Shown: positions 1 to 7,784, counted from the first letter of the stretch. The stretch is 14,722 nucleotides of DNA from Acidobacteriota bacterium (GCA_028873155.1 JAGWML010000047.1:1-14722), one strand, 5' to 3'. Translations and numbers: made by a program. The notes: generated from the letters alone by a model not told the origin.

Positions 1-71
1 GCCGTTGCCAGTCGTCGAGCCGGTGAAGGCTCCGTAGAAGCTCAGGGCAACGTCGGTCTGTGCCGGGGCTG
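1..71. repeat. Near-identical direct repeat, copy 1 (other copy 781-851)
   Basis: Bases 1-71 match 781-851 at 68 of 71 positions; the differences are at window positions 31, 49 and 61. Both copies encode the end of the signal peptide and the start of the mature barrel protein in two neighbouring paralogs. Similarity drops sharply past position 71, inside the signal peptide. This looks like recent duplication or gene conversion within the array rather than a mobile repeat. The copy may extend beyond the left edge of the window. Confidence 0.8.
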
Positions 72-135
72 TAGCGGCGATGGCTGTGAAGAAGAGCGCC
101 GAAGCAACAACGCGATGCAAATTGCGGATGCACAT
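1..135 (-). CDS. Outer-membrane beta-barrel protein, N-terminal part (cut by window edge)
   Basis: Forty-five codons read from ATG at 135 to base 1 without a stop. The product begins with a signal peptide (MCIRNLHRVV, a hydrophobic stretch, then APAQ) followed by TDVALSFYGAFTGSTTGNG. That mature start matches the next gene, 235-915, residue for residue, so this is a fourth member of the tandem barrel family. A GGGGGAA stretch about 6-8 nt before the ATG serves as ribosome binding site. The rest of the gene lies outside the window. The role is unknown; an exported outer-membrane location is inferred from its full-length neighbours. Confidence 0.85.
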   Translation of the reverse strand, partial: MCIRNLHRVVASALFFTAIAATAPAQTDVALSFYGAFTGSTTGNG

Positions 136-234
136 TCGGATTTCCCCCGTTGAAGTTAAAGTGACCGTCAGAAGCGTTGCACTCGTGACCACTGGCCGGC
201 GGAGTGTGAGCGACGATTCAACGCGCCGCCAGGC

Positions 235-915
235 TCAGAAACGGAAGTACGCCCCGATCATCGGCTCAGCGGTGTGCGTGAAGCTGTTGGTGGACTGAAA
301 TGCGCCGATCAGGTCCGGGGCTTTGTAGACGTTGCCGCGGTACTGCAGACGCAGGCCAAGGTGCGGCAGCAGGCCCCAGTCCAGACCCGCGCCGTAGACG
401 AAGACACCCGTCGTCGAGCTCTGCGTGGATGCGGGGGAGATGAAGCAGAGCGGGTTCATCAAATAACAGCCTCCGACACTGCCGCTACTGGGCGCATTCA
501 CCAAAAGTCCACCACCTGCCAGAGCGAAGGGGCGCAGGTTGGCGAGTTTGAGGGAGAAGACCCAGTCTCCGGTAATCTCGTGGGCGTTGTTTGCGACCGT
601 TCCGGCACGGTCGATCAGGCAGTTGGTCTGGCCCGTTGGGCAGCCTGGAGCTAATACTGCGTTCAGATATTGCTGGTTCGCGCGATTGTAGGAGTACGTT
701 GCCTCATAACCGACGAGCGGGTTGGAGATGTGGCGCAGCTCGACCATGCCTCCAGCCTGGTTCGCAGGGCTTTGGGTGACGCCGTTGCCAGTCGTCGAGC
801 CGGTGAAGGCCCCGTAGAAGCTCAGGGCGACGTCGGTCTGGGCCGGGGCTGCGACCGCGATCGACACCAGGAAAAAGGGCAGCATCCAGACACGGTGCAT
901 CTTGCTCAGGTGCAT
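235..915 (-). CDS. Outer-membrane beta-barrel protein
   Basis: The protein has 226 aa. ATG at 915 is preceded by GAGGTG at 7 nt, which favours it over the internal ATG at 900. Residues 1 to about 26 form a Sec signal peptide ending APAQ. The mature part alternates polar and hydrophobic residues in short strands, as in small OmpA/OmpW-like barrels of about eight strands, and ends IGAYFRF, with the C-terminal Phe typical of BAM-assembled barrels. Two Cys pairs (CPTGQTNC, and CYLMNPLC further on) sit in the variable, presumably surface-exposed loops and could form disulfides. It shares the core GGMVELRHISNPLVGYE and the C-terminal GLDWGLLPHLGLR block with 1104-1733. The function is not recognised. 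A generic outer-membrane beta-barrel family assignment is reasonable; a specific porin or receptor role is not supported. Confidence 0.88.
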   Translation of the reverse strand: MHLSKMHRVWMLPFFLVSIAVAAPAQTDVALSFYGAFTGSTTGNGVTQSPANQAGGMVELRHISNPLVGYEATYSYNRANQQYLNAVLAPGCPTGQTNCLIDRAGTVANNAHEITGDWVFSLKLANLRPFALAGGGLLVNAPSSGSVGGCYLMNPLCFISPASTQSSTTGVFVYGAGLDWGLLPHLGLRLQYRGNVYKAPDLIGAFQSTNSFTHTAEPMIGAYFRF

Positions 916-1103
916 GTTCCTTCACCTCGCAGGAGGGATCGGCGCGCAGCACGGAGATGGCGCAGTTCCGGAGACGCGCTGTCCAAGTAGGATGCAACTT
1001 TGGCGCACGAAGGAGGCTCGCCCCTGTGACCGCCGGCACAGCGGGATGTGACGAGCCGGGGCCGGCCGGGAACGAACCACGACTACGTATCACGACCACG
1101 CGC

Positions 1104-1733
1104 TCAGAAGCGGAAGTATGCTCCGATCATCGGCTCCGCGGTCTGGGTGAACCGGTTTGTCGACGTATAGAGCTTCGTCAGGTCGGGTGCTTTGTAGAGA
1201 TTGCCGCGGTACTGCACCCGCAGGCCGAGATGCGGCAGAAGGCCCCAGTCCAGCCCGCCGCCGTAGACGAAGACGCCCTGCGTGCTGGTGCTGGTGGAGC
1301 CGCCGCTCGATGCAGGCACGTTCAACAGCAGGCCGCCGCCGCCCAGCAGGAACGGCTTGAGATTCGCGACGCCAAAGGAGACGAGCCAGTCCGCCGTAAT
1401 TTCGTGTGCATTGGCCGGAACGGAGACGGGCGCCGGACACCCAGAACCGGGACAGAAACCGGGGGTCCGACTGAGGCCCGATGAATAGGCCTGATTGGCG
1501 CGGTTGTAGGCATACGTCACTTCATACCCGACCAGCGGGTTGGAGATGTGGCGCAGCTCGAAGAGCACGCCCGCCTGGTTTGCAGGGCTTTGTTTGACGT
1601 TGTTGCCGGTCGTGGTTCCGCTGAAGGCCCCGTAGAGGCTCGCCGCCACATCGTTCTCAGCCTGGGCCACCGCGCCGTACAGAAAAGCAAAAAAGACAAA
1701 AGCAAACGCCGTATACGTCCACTTCACTCGCAT
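1104..1733 (-). CDS. Outer-membrane beta-barrel protein
   Basis: The protein has 209 aa. Two adjacent ATGs (1736 and 1733) follow GGAGG. The second has the better 5-nt spacing and is chosen; the longer frame up to 1817 adds an Arg-rich stretch unlike a signal peptide. The signal peptide is MRVKWTYTAF, a hydrophobic run, then VAQA, and the mature protein starts ENDVAASLYGAFSG. The ending IGAYFRF carries the outer-membrane Phe signal. It is close to 235-915 throughout, and the loops account for most differences: this copy has FCPGSGC and a Ser/Thr-rich SGGSTSTST loop. It lies in tandem with its paralogs, 188 nt from the next one, so each gene may have its own promoter. No function can be assigned beyond a small outer-membrane barrel. 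Confidence 0.87.
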   Translation of the reverse strand: MRVKWTYTAFAFVFFAFLYGAVAQAENDVAASLYGAFSGTTTGNNVKQSPANQAGVLFELRHISNPLVGYEVTYAYNRANQAYSSGLSRTPGFCPGSGCPAPVSVPANAHEITADWLVSFGVANLKPFLLGGGGLLLNVPASSGGSTSTSTQGVFVYGGGLDWGLLPHLGLRVQYRGNLYKAPDLTKLYTSTNRFTQTAEPMIGAYFRF

Positions 1734-1880
1734 CATTTCCTCCGCGGCTTCTCGCCGAAGCTTGGTTGTGTATGAATGTGGGAAGTTGCCAGCACCGCGG
1801 CGCCGTTTACGCCGCAATGCCAGTTAGACGCGCATGGCATTCGATGGGTGGCCTGTGCCGCAGATGACGCAGGTAACAGA

Positions 1881-1921
1881 AAGCCCTTTGGCGCCTGCAT
1901 CGTGCGTTCACCAAAGGGCTT
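1881..1921 (-). terminator. Probable terminator after the barrel gene 1948-2574
   Basis: A perfect 11-bp inverted repeat (AAGCCCTTTGG at 1881-1891, CCAAAGGGCTT at 1911-1921) encloses a 19-nt loop. It starts 27 nt past the stop codon of the minus-strand gene. Read on the minus strand, the stem ends in CTT and is followed by TCTGTT, a weak U-rich tail. The position and perfect stem support a terminator; the long loop and poor U-tract lower confidence. Confidence 0.6.
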
Positions 1922-1947
1922 AGCTGCGAGTAACTGATGGTGCGGCG

Positions 1948-2574
1948 CTACGGCCGGAAGTAAATGCCGATCGAGGGCTGGATGGTCTGCATATACGCAC
2001 CCGTCGGCGAGTAGAGGATCGACAGATCGGGGGCCTTGTAAGCAGCTCCGCGCACCTGCGCGCGCACGCCGAGGCGCGAGGTGATGCCGTAGTCTATGCC
2101 GCCACCATAGTCGAACGAGATACGCACCTTGGAGTTGAGGGCGTAGCTGTTCGTATTGGGCTCAGAGATGACGAAGCCGAGGCCCGCAATCCCGAAGGGC
2201 GTGAAGCCGGCGTACTTCTTTGCGGTCGTCGGCACCCAGTTCATGCCGATCATGTGGTTGTCAGACGTAACGGTGACCGGAGCGGTGCCGCAACGCAGGC
2301 CGCAGCCGTTCGGGGACACGGTGTAGGATTCGTCCGCCGGGTTGTAGGAATAGCTCAGCTCAAAACCCTTCAGCGGCTTGCGAATGTAGCGAAACTCGAG
2401 CATTCCGCCGGGGGAGTTCTTCGGTTTCTGGTTGGTGCCGTGTCCCGAGGTGGAAGTGTTGAAGGTCGAGAAGAAACTGCCGGCAACATCAAACTGGGCG
2501 TGAGCCGAAGCGCCGCTCAGGGCGGCCACGACTCCAAGAAAGATTGCGGCAGCCCGCATCCACTTCATCTGCAT
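1948..2574 (-). CDS. Outer-membrane beta-barrel protein, divergent paralog
   Basis: The protein has 208 aa. ATG at 2574 has GGAG 6 nt upstream; the in-frame ATGs at 2589 and 2634 lack a binding site and give an implausible N-terminus. The signal peptide (MQMKWMRAAA, hydrophobic core, ASAHA) ends just before QFDVAGSFFSTFN. The core GGMLEFRYIRKPLKGFE, the motif SYNPADESY and the C-terminal YGGGIDYGITSRLGVR block align with the two neighbouring paralogs, but overall similarity is lower, so it is the oldest branch of the array. The protein ends IGIYFRP: Pro replaces the usual terminal Phe. It is probably the first gene of the array, with a 241-nt divergent region separating it from ggt. Confidence 0.86.
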   Translation of the reverse strand: MQMKWMRAAAIFLGVVAALSGASAHAQFDVAGSFFSTFNTSTSGHGTNQKPKNSPGGMLEFRYIRKPLKGFELSYSYNPADESYTVSPNGCGLRCGTAPVTVTSDNHMIGMNWVPTTAKKYAGFTPFGIAGLGFVISEPNTNSYALNSKVRISFDYGGGIDYGITSRLGVRAQVRGAAYKAPDLSILYSPTGAYMQTIQPSIGIYFRP

Positions 2575-2652
2575 TCTGTTCTCCGTCATCCAATTGGAAC
2601 GGCGTGCGTGAGGTCCGAACCGGTACATCCGCACACCGATATTTCAGCCCGC

Positions 2653-2688
2653 AACCGCCGTCAAGCGTTGGACGCATGCGTGGCGGTT
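2653..2688. promoter_or_regulatory. Nested inverted repeat in divergent promoter region
   Basis: AACCGCC at 2653-2659 pairs with GGCGGTT at 2682-2688. Inside lies the perfect 10-bp palindrome ACGCATGCGT at 2672-2681. The element sits in the 241-nt region between the divergent barrel gene (start 2574) and ggt (start about 2816), where an operator would be expected. No known operator consensus was recognised; it could also be chance structure in GC-rich DNA. Confidence 0.3.
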
Positions 2689-2815
2689 TGGGTAAATCCT
2701 GGTCACTTCTGCGGCCGGAAGAATCAGAGGCCACGGAAAGATAAGGATACATGGCGACCCCTTGAGGCCAACAGACCGTCTTTATGGATTCCGGGGTATG
2801 CTGTGTGAACCCGAT

Positions 2816-4576
2816 ATGACGCGAAGGCTCGATCTTCCTGCTGCATTCTTTGTTCTGATTGCCCTGCTCTGCACTTCCGGCGCCGCGACGACACAGGAAG
2901 GCACGATGAATGGGCTCGCCTACACAAGCGAGCAGCCCGTGCGGGCACGGCACGGCATGGTGGTGAGCGTGCATCATCTGGCCTCGGATGCAGGCGTGGA
3001 GGTGTTGCGCGCAGGCGGCAACGCGGTAGACGCCGCCGTGGCCACCGGCTTTGCGCTGGCCGTGGTGCACCCGGCAGCAGGCAACCTGGGCGGCGGCGGA
3101 TTTATGCTGCTGCGCACCCATGCGGGGCAGGCCACATTCATCGACTACCGCGAAAAGGCACCGCTTGCGGCGACCGCGACCATGTATCAGGATGCCCGAG
3201 GCAATGTGATTCCGGGCATGAGCATTGTGGGCTACAAGGCCATTGCCACTCCAGGCTCGGTGGCGGGACTGGCCTATGCCGAGAGCAAATATGGCCGGCT
3301 GGGACTGCGCAAGGTGATGGCGCCGGCCATCCGGCTGGCAAGCCGGGGCTTTGTGCTGACGGCGGAAGAGGCCGCAGATCTGAGCGATACAGACCTTAGC
3401 CGGTTTCCTGAATCGAAGCACATCTTCCAGCGCGACGGGAATCTATACCGCGCGGGCGAGGTCTTTCGGCAGCCCCTGCTGGCGCGGACACTGAAACGAA
3501 TCTCTCTGAACCCCGATGATTTCTACCACGGCAAAATGGCGGCGGAGTTGATCAGCGATTTGAAGAAAGGTGGCGCGCTGCTGACGGCAGACGATCTGGC
3601 GCAGTTCACGGTGGAGGAGCGACGGCCCGTGGTAGGCACCTTTCATAACGACACGATCATTAGCTCGCCACCTCCATCCTCGGGCGGGGTGGTGCTGATC
3701 AGCGCGCTGAACATTCTGGAAACATATGACCTGAGCCGGCTGGGAGATCGGACAGCCCCGTGGATTCACCTCGTGACCGAAGCCTATCGCCGGGCCTATA
3801 TGGACCGAGGCGACTATCTCGGCGATCCGGACTACAACAGGATTCCTGGCGCAGAGCTGACGAGCAAGAAGTACGCAGCGGCGTGGCGGCGCAGCATCCG
3901 GGCGGACGCGGCCTCGCCAAGCGCAACGCTGGAACGGCCCGAGGGATTTCTGCCGGCGGCGCCGAAGACCGCCGGACATCGCGCGGAGTCACAGGACACG
4001 ACGCATTACTCGGTAGTGGACAGCGAGGGCGATGCCGTCGCCGTGACGACCACACTGAACAACGCCTTTGGCTCGGATGTCACCTCTGGCACGCTGGGCT
4101 TTCTGCTGAACGACGAGATGGATGATTTTGCCTCAAAGATGGGCACGCCGAATATGTTCGGACTGATCCAGGGGCCGGCCAACGCCATCGCGCCAGGCAA
4201 GCGGCCGCTGAGCTCGATGACACCGACGATCATTCTGGAGAACAACAAGCTGCGCTATGTGCTGGGTTCGCCGGGCGGGGCGCGGATTATTACGACGGTG
4301 GCGAATATCTTTCTCTCGGCTGCCGTTGGCGGATTGAACATTCAGCAGGCAGTGGATGCGCCGCGCTTCCACCACCAGTACCTGCCGGACACGCTCTACC
4401 TGGAGCCGGGCTTCAGCGCGGATGCATTGGCGGAGCTGCGGTCGATGGGCTACAAGCTTTCCATCAAAGACGGCCACTGGTCGAATGGCGAGTGTATCGC
4501 GGTCGATCTCCGGACGGGTGAGTTGGAAGGCGGGCAAGACCACCGGAGCCACTACGGCAAAGCGGCGGGCTACTGA
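2816..4576 (+). CDS. ggt: Gamma-glutamyltransferase (secreted glutathione hydrolase precursor)
   Basis: The product transfers or hydrolyses the gamma-glutamyl group of glutathione and related compounds outside the cytoplasm. From ATG 2816 it has 586 aa: a signal peptide (MTRRLDLPAA, hydrophobic run, about 25 residues), then the large subunit. The nucleophile Thr395 starts the small subunit at TTHYSVVD, the family's autocleavage site, leaving about 192 residues as is usual. Other family marks are FIDYREKAP (the Arg that binds the glutamyl carboxylate), PPPSSGGVV, LNDEMDDF, the PLSSMTPTI serine pair and GSPGGARIITT. All key residues are present and the enzyme should be active. The start is uncertain: ATG 2798 is also possible and neither has a strong ribosome binding site. 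LLC in the signal peptide is a poor lipobox. The gene stands alone, with a barrel gene divergent upstream. Confidence 0.95.
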   Translation: MTRRLDLPAAFFVLIALLCTSGAATTQEGTMNGLAYTSEQPVRARHGMVVSVHHLASDAGVEVLRAGGNAVDAAVATGFALAVVHPAAGNLGGGGFMLLRTHAGQATFIDYREKAPLAATATMYQDARGNVIPGMSIVGYKAIATPGSVAGLAYAESKYGRLGLRKVMAPAIRLASRGFVLTAEEAADLSDTDLSRFPESKHIFQRDGNLYRAGEVFRQPLLARTLKRISLNPDDFYHGKMAAELISDLKKGGALLTADDLAQFTVEERRPVVGTFHNDTIISSPPPSSGGVVLISALNILETYDLSRLGDRTAPWIHLVTEAYRRAYMDRGDYLGDPDYNRIPGAELTSKKYAAAWRRSIRADAASPSATLERPEGFLPAAPKTAGHRAESQDTTHYSVVDSEGDAVAVTTTLNNAFGSDVTSGTLGFLLNDEMDDFASKMGTPNMFGLIQGPANAIAPGKRPLSSMTPTIILENNKLRYVLGSPGGARIITTVANIFLSAAVGGLNIQQAVDAPRFHHQYLPDTLYLEPGFSADALAELRSMGYKLSIKDGHWSNGECIAVDLRTGELEGGQDHRSHYGKAAGY

Positions 4577-4582
4577 GCGCAG

Positions 4583-4595
4583 GTGCCAGGCACCA
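4583..4595 (+). terminator. Small hairpin 6 nt after the ggt stop
   Basis: GGTGC at 4583-4587 and GCACC at 4591-4595 flank a 3-nt CAG loop, right after the ggt stop codon. The stem is short and no T-tract follows (ATTCTCC), so it is at most a weak terminator or 3'-end stabiliser. The rest of the 106-nt gap before the next gene shows no convincing promoter. Confidence 0.25.
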
Positions 4596-4682
4596 TTCTC
4601 CGCAACAGGCCGACTGCCGCAAGTTGTTGCAAAAATGCGACAATAGAGGGGAGATGTCCGGGTCTGCGACAGCGGTCCGGCC

Positions 4683-5522
4683 ATGGGGGTATTCTCGGTG
4701 AAGCGGCGTGTGCTCTCGACCCATGTGTTTCTGAATCAGCGGCTTCACCCCGGCCTGCTGGAACTGGCCAGCCGGGGCGGCGCTGAGGCAGTGGAGATCT
4801 TTGCCGCACGACAGCACTTTGACTACACAAGCCGCGAGCACGTGAACGAGTTGGCCGAATGGTTCGGCGAAAACACGCTGGAACCCTTCTCGATGCACGC
4901 GCCGCTTTTTTCGGACCGCGAGATGGGCCGGGCCGGAGCGCCTGCCGTCAACTTGCTCCACCCGGAAAAGTCCCGGCGCATTGATGCGATGGACGAGATC
5001 AAGCGCGCGTTGGAGACAGCCGAGCACATCCACTTCAGGAATCTCGTAGTGCACCTGGGCGAGAAGACCGACACATGGTCGCCGCGTGCCCTCGAATATG
5101 CCGAGACCGCGTTGGAGCACCTCGGTGCATTTGCGCGGCCGCTGGGCGTGCGCGTGTTGGTCGAGAATCTGCTGAACGAGCCGACGACGCCCGAGCATCT
5201 GATGCTGATCCTGGAGATGGGCCATCTGAGCCAGACTGGGCTGTGCCTGGACGTGGGCCACGCGCACATGATGGAAGGCGTTGCCGGCGCGCTTACAACT
5301 ATGGGTCCACGCATCGTGTCCGTCCACCTTCATGACAATCACGGCCTGAAAGACGAGCACCTGTGGCCGGGCGAGGGCACGATTGACTGGGCTGCGACCG
5401 TGCAGGGGTTGCAGGCACTGCCTGCCCCGCCTGCGCTTGTGCTGGAGCTGGACAGCAAGTTCGGCGAACCGCACGCCGGGCTGGATGAGCGCATTCGGAT
5501 AGCATTCGACAAGCTGGCATAA
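4683..5522 (+). CDS. Sugar phosphate isomerase/epimerase family TIM-barrel protein
   Basis: The protein has 279 aa and belongs to the xylose isomerase-like TIM-barrel / AP endonuclease 2 family. It has the expected divalent-metal ligand candidates at the ends of barrel strands: VLVENLLNE (Glu161), LCLDVGHAH (Asp190, His193), VSVHLHDNHG (His215-Asp218 region) and LVLELDSK (Glu255). SMHAP and LVVHLGE are earlier strand ends. No signal peptide is seen, so it is cytoplasmic. The substrate cannot be read from the sequence: members include sugar and inositol isomerases, epimerases and nucleases, and DNA repair activity is less likely than sugar chemistry. The start is uncertain. ATG 4683 has no clear ribosome binding site; in-frame GTG 4698 would overlap, by 3 nt, the end of a 15-codon reading frame at 4654-4701. 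It is transcribed toward hypE. Confidence 0.85.
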   Translation: MGVFSVKRRVLSTHVFLNQRLHPGLLELASRGGAEAVEIFAARQHFDYTSREHVNELAEWFGENTLEPFSMHAPLFSDREMGRAGAPAVNLLHPEKSRRIDAMDEIKRALETAEHIHFRNLVVHLGEKTDTWSPRALEYAETALEHLGAFARPLGVRVLVENLLNEPTTPEHLMLILEMGHLSQTGLCLDVGHAHMMEGVAGALTTMGPRIVSVHLHDNHGLKDEHLWPGEGTIDWAATVQGLQALPAPPALVLELDSKFGEPHAGLDERIRIAFDKLA

Positions 5523-5532
5523 GACTGCCAGC
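5513..5532. terminator. Hairpin over the stop codon at a convergent junction
   Basis: GCTGGCA (5513-5519) and TGCCAGC (5526-5532) form a perfect 7-bp stem with a 6-nt loop that contains the TAA stop of the plus-strand isomerase gene. hypE ends 20 bases away on the other strand. The position fits a shared, bidirectional 3'-end structure, but neither side has a T-tract, so factor-independent termination would be weak. Confidence 0.4.
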
Positions 5533-5551
5533 GCATCGTGGCCTGGCCGAC

Positions 5552-6634
5552 TTAGCAGATGCGCGGCAGTTGCTCGCCTATCTGCGTAGCGATGACGCGG
5601 TTGGCGCCCATGGCTGTGCGCGCCACCAGCATGCCCGGATGTTCGGCAGTGACACGGCCGATGCGCGCGGCATCCTTGCCCAGCGGATGGGCGCGCAGGG
5701 CAGCCAGCACGCGATCCGCAGCTTCCGGTGCGACAAAGAAGACGGCCTTGCCCTCGTTGGCGACATAGACCGGATCAAGCCCAAGCAGCTCGCATGCGGA
5801 CTGCACCTCCGGGCGTACCGGCAATGCCGCTTCGTCGATTGCGACGCCAACGCGCGAGGCGGCGGCAATCTCATTCAGAGTGGATGCCAAACCGCCGCGC
5901 GTGGGATCGCGCATGGCGTGGACTCCGCGCCCGCCTGCAATCAGTGCATCGGCGATCAAGCCATTCAGGGCGGCGCAGTCGGAGCGGATCTGGCTCTCGA
6001 ACTCCAGCCCCTCGCGCACACTCATGATGGCCATGCCGTGGTCTCCAAGAGTCCCAGAGACAAGCACCTCATCGCCGGGCCGGGCGCGATCCGGGCCGAC
6101 CAGGATACCAGAGCGCTGAATGCCCACGCCCGCGGTGCTGATGTAGCAGCCATCGCCATGGCCACGCTCAACAACCTTGGTGTCTCCCGTGACGATGCGG
6201 ACCTGCGCGACGCGCGCAGCTTCGGCCATGGCGTCGACGATTGCGGCAAGCTGCGCGAGAGGAAAGCCTTCTTCCAGAATGAAGCTGGCGCTGAGGAATT
6301 TCGGCTCCGCCCCGGAGACGGCGAGGTCGTTGACTGTGCCATTGACCGCCAGCGCGCCGATGGAGCCGCCGGGAAAGAAGAGCGGCTGGACGACAAACGA
6401 GTCGGTGCTCATGGCGATGCGCGCGGGTCCGAATCCCGGCTTGAGATCAAAGACCGCGGCATCGCCCAGGTTTTCAAGCTCCGGGTTGCGAAAGGCTGGC
6501 AGAAAGAGATGCTCGACCAGCTCGTTGCCGAGCTTGCCTCCGCCGCCGTGGCCCATCACGATGGCGGGGTAGTCGCGGAGCGGCAGGGGACAGGTCCAGT
6601 TGGCAAAATCGGGCGCGGTGCCTGGCTCAGTCAT
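5552..6634 (-). CDS. hypE: HypE, carbamoyl dehydratase for hydrogenase cyanide ligand
   Basis: HypE accepts a carbamoyl group from HypF on its C-terminal Cys and dehydrates it with ATP to a thiocyanate, the source of CN- for the [NiFe]-hydrogenase iron. The 360-aa protein shows the PurM/AIR-synthase fold: GHGGGGKL at 29-36, STDSFVV at 76-82, NGTVNDLAVSGA near 98-109, DPTRGGLA in the C-terminal half and the diagnostic ending PRIC with Cys360. ATG 6634 has AGGTG 6 nt upstream and overlaps the hypD end by 8 nt (ATGACTGA), pointing to translational coupling. A GTG at 6643 is a less likely start. It is the last gene of the hyp run. Its partner HypF is not in the window. Confidence 0.96.
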   Translation of the reverse strand: MTEPGTAPDFANWTCPLPLRDYPAIVMGHGGGGKLGNELVEHLFLPAFRNPELENLGDAAVFDLKPGFGPARIAMSTDSFVVQPLFFPGGSIGALAVNGTVNDLAVSGAEPKFLSASFILEEGFPLAQLAAIVDAMAEAARVAQVRIVTGDTKVVERGHGDGCYISTAGVGIQRSGILVGPDRARPGDEVLVSGTLGDHGMAIMSVREGLEFESQIRSDCAALNGLIADALIAGGRGVHAMRDPTRGGLASTLNEIAAASRVGVAIDEAALPVRPEVQSACELLGLDPVYVANEGKAVFFVAPEAADRVLAALRAHPLGKDAARIGRVTAEHPGMLVARTAMGANRVIATQIGEQLPRIC

Positions 6635-7784
6635 GCGCTGCACCTGCGACGTGGCTGGCGCCTAGCCCGGACCCGGCTGCGGCCAACTGCTCGGCAGACA
6701 GGAAGCGGCCGTAATTGTAATAGGCGGCGCAGGCGCCTTCAGTGGAGACCATGGTTGCTCCGAGCGGATGGCGTGGCGTGCACTCCTTGCCGAAGGCTGG
6801 ACACTCGGCGGGTTTGATGGCCCCGCGCAGCACGTCGCCCGCGCGACAAAGCGGCGACTCGACGGTACGGATGCCGGAGAGCTGGAAGCGCTCTTCGGCG
6901 TCGAAGTCGCGATAGGCCGCGCTGAGCCGCCAGCCACTGCGCGGAATCATGCCGATGCCGCGCCAGGCGCGGTCGGTGACTTCAAAGACCTCGCGCAGCA
7001 GAGCCTGCGCAGCCGGATTGCCTTCATAGCGAACGACGCGCTCGTAGGCGTTCTCGACCTCGTGGCGGCCTGCCTCAAGCTGCAACACGGCGCGGCGGAT
7101 GCCATCGAGCAGATCGAGCGGCTCAAAGCCGGTGACGACGATGGGAATGCGGAACTTCTCGGCCAGCGGCGGATACTCCCAGTAGCCCATGACACTGCAG
7201 ACGTGACCTGCGGCAAGAAACGCCTGCACCTGGTTGCCGGGGGCGCTCATGATGGCTTCAATCGCTGGCGGCACCAGCACATGCGAGACGAGCAGCGAGT
7301 AGTTGCGCAGGCCCCGCCGCCTGGCCACGTGCACGCTCATGGCGTTGGCCGGGGCCGTAGTCTCAAAGCCTACGCCGAAGAAAACCACTTGCTTGTCCGG
7401 GTTCTTCGCCGCGAGATCTACGGCGTCGAGCGGCGAATAGACGATGCGGACATCGCCGCCGCGGCCTTTCACCTGGAACAAATCTCCCTCGGTGCCAGGC
7501 ACGCGCAGCATATCGCCAAAGCTGCAGAAGAGGACGCCGGGCTGGGCGGCGATGGCGAGTGCTTTGTCAATCAGCTCGAGCGGCGTGACGCAGACCGGGC
7601 AGCCGGGGCCGTGCACCATTTCGACTCCGGCGGGCAGCATCTGGTCGATGCCGTTCTTGATGATGGAGTGAGTCTGGCCCCCGCAGACCTCCATGATCTT
7701 CCAGGGGCGCGTGGTGACGGCGTGAATCTCCCGCGCCATGCGCTGGGCGATTGCGCCGTTCCGAAACTCGGTAAGGTACTTCAT
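6627..7784 (-). CDS. hypD: HypD, Fe-S scaffold for Fe(CN)2CO assembly
   Basis: HypD forms a complex with HypC on which the Fe(CN)2CO unit of [NiFe]-hydrogenase is built, using cyanide from HypE. It is cytoplasmic. The 385-aa protein carries the family motifs MEVCGGQTH (Cys34, His39), HGPGCPVCVTP (Cys62 and Cys65, the redox/iron-handling pair) and a C-terminal cluster of Cys313, Cys328, Cys335 and Cys352 (GAIKPAECPAFGKEC, then TEGACAAYYNYGRF) that fits the known [4Fe-4S] site. The length is typical. ATG 7784 overlaps the hypC stop as ATGA; the longer frame to 7811 has no support. Its own ribosome binding site is weak (GGAG at 12 nt), so coupling to hypC is likely. Confidence 0.97.
   Translation of the reverse strand: MKYLTEFRNGAIAQRMAREIHAVTTRPWKIMEVCGGQTHSIIKNGIDQMLPAGVEMVHGPGCPVCVTPLELIDKALAIAAQPGVLFCSFGDMLRVPGTEGDLFQVKGRGGDVRIVYSPLDAVDLAAKNPDKQVVFFGVGFETTAPANAMSVHVARRRGLRNYSLLVSHVLVPPAIEAIMSAPGNQVQAFLAAGHVCSVMGYWEYPPLAEKFRIPIVVTGFEPLDLLDGIRRAVLQLEAGRHEVENAYERVVRYEGNPAAQALLREVFEVTDRAWRGIGMIPRSGWRLSAAYRDFDAEERFQLSGIRTVESPLCRAGDVLRGAIKPAECPAFGKECTPRHPLGATMVSTEGACAAYYNYGRFLSAEQLAAAGSGLGASHVAGAAHD

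Noticed and set aside
1797..1815. GCGGCG/CGCCGC hairpin upstream of the barrel gene 1104-1733
   Set aside because: A 6-bp GC-only stem is common by chance at this base composition, and it has no positional meaning as a terminator or clear operator.
2816..2890. Lipoprotein signal (LLC) in gamma-glutamyltransferase
   Set aside because: Leu directly before the Cys does not fit the lipobox, and an ordinary signal peptide explains the sequence.
4624..4644. Promoter TTGTTG...GACAAT before the TIM-barrel gene
   Set aside because: The two hexamers are only 9 bp apart, far too close for sigma70, and no better -35 fits the -10.
4464..5474. 336-codon minus-strand open frame opposite ggt and the TIM-barrel gene
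   Set aside because: It spans two supported plus-strand genes and is a shadow.
5570..6817. 415-codon plus-strand open frame opposite hypE/hypD
   Set aside because: It is an antisense shadow of high-GC coding DNA. The product has no recognisable domain, while the minus strand encodes clear HypE and HypD motifs over the same bases.
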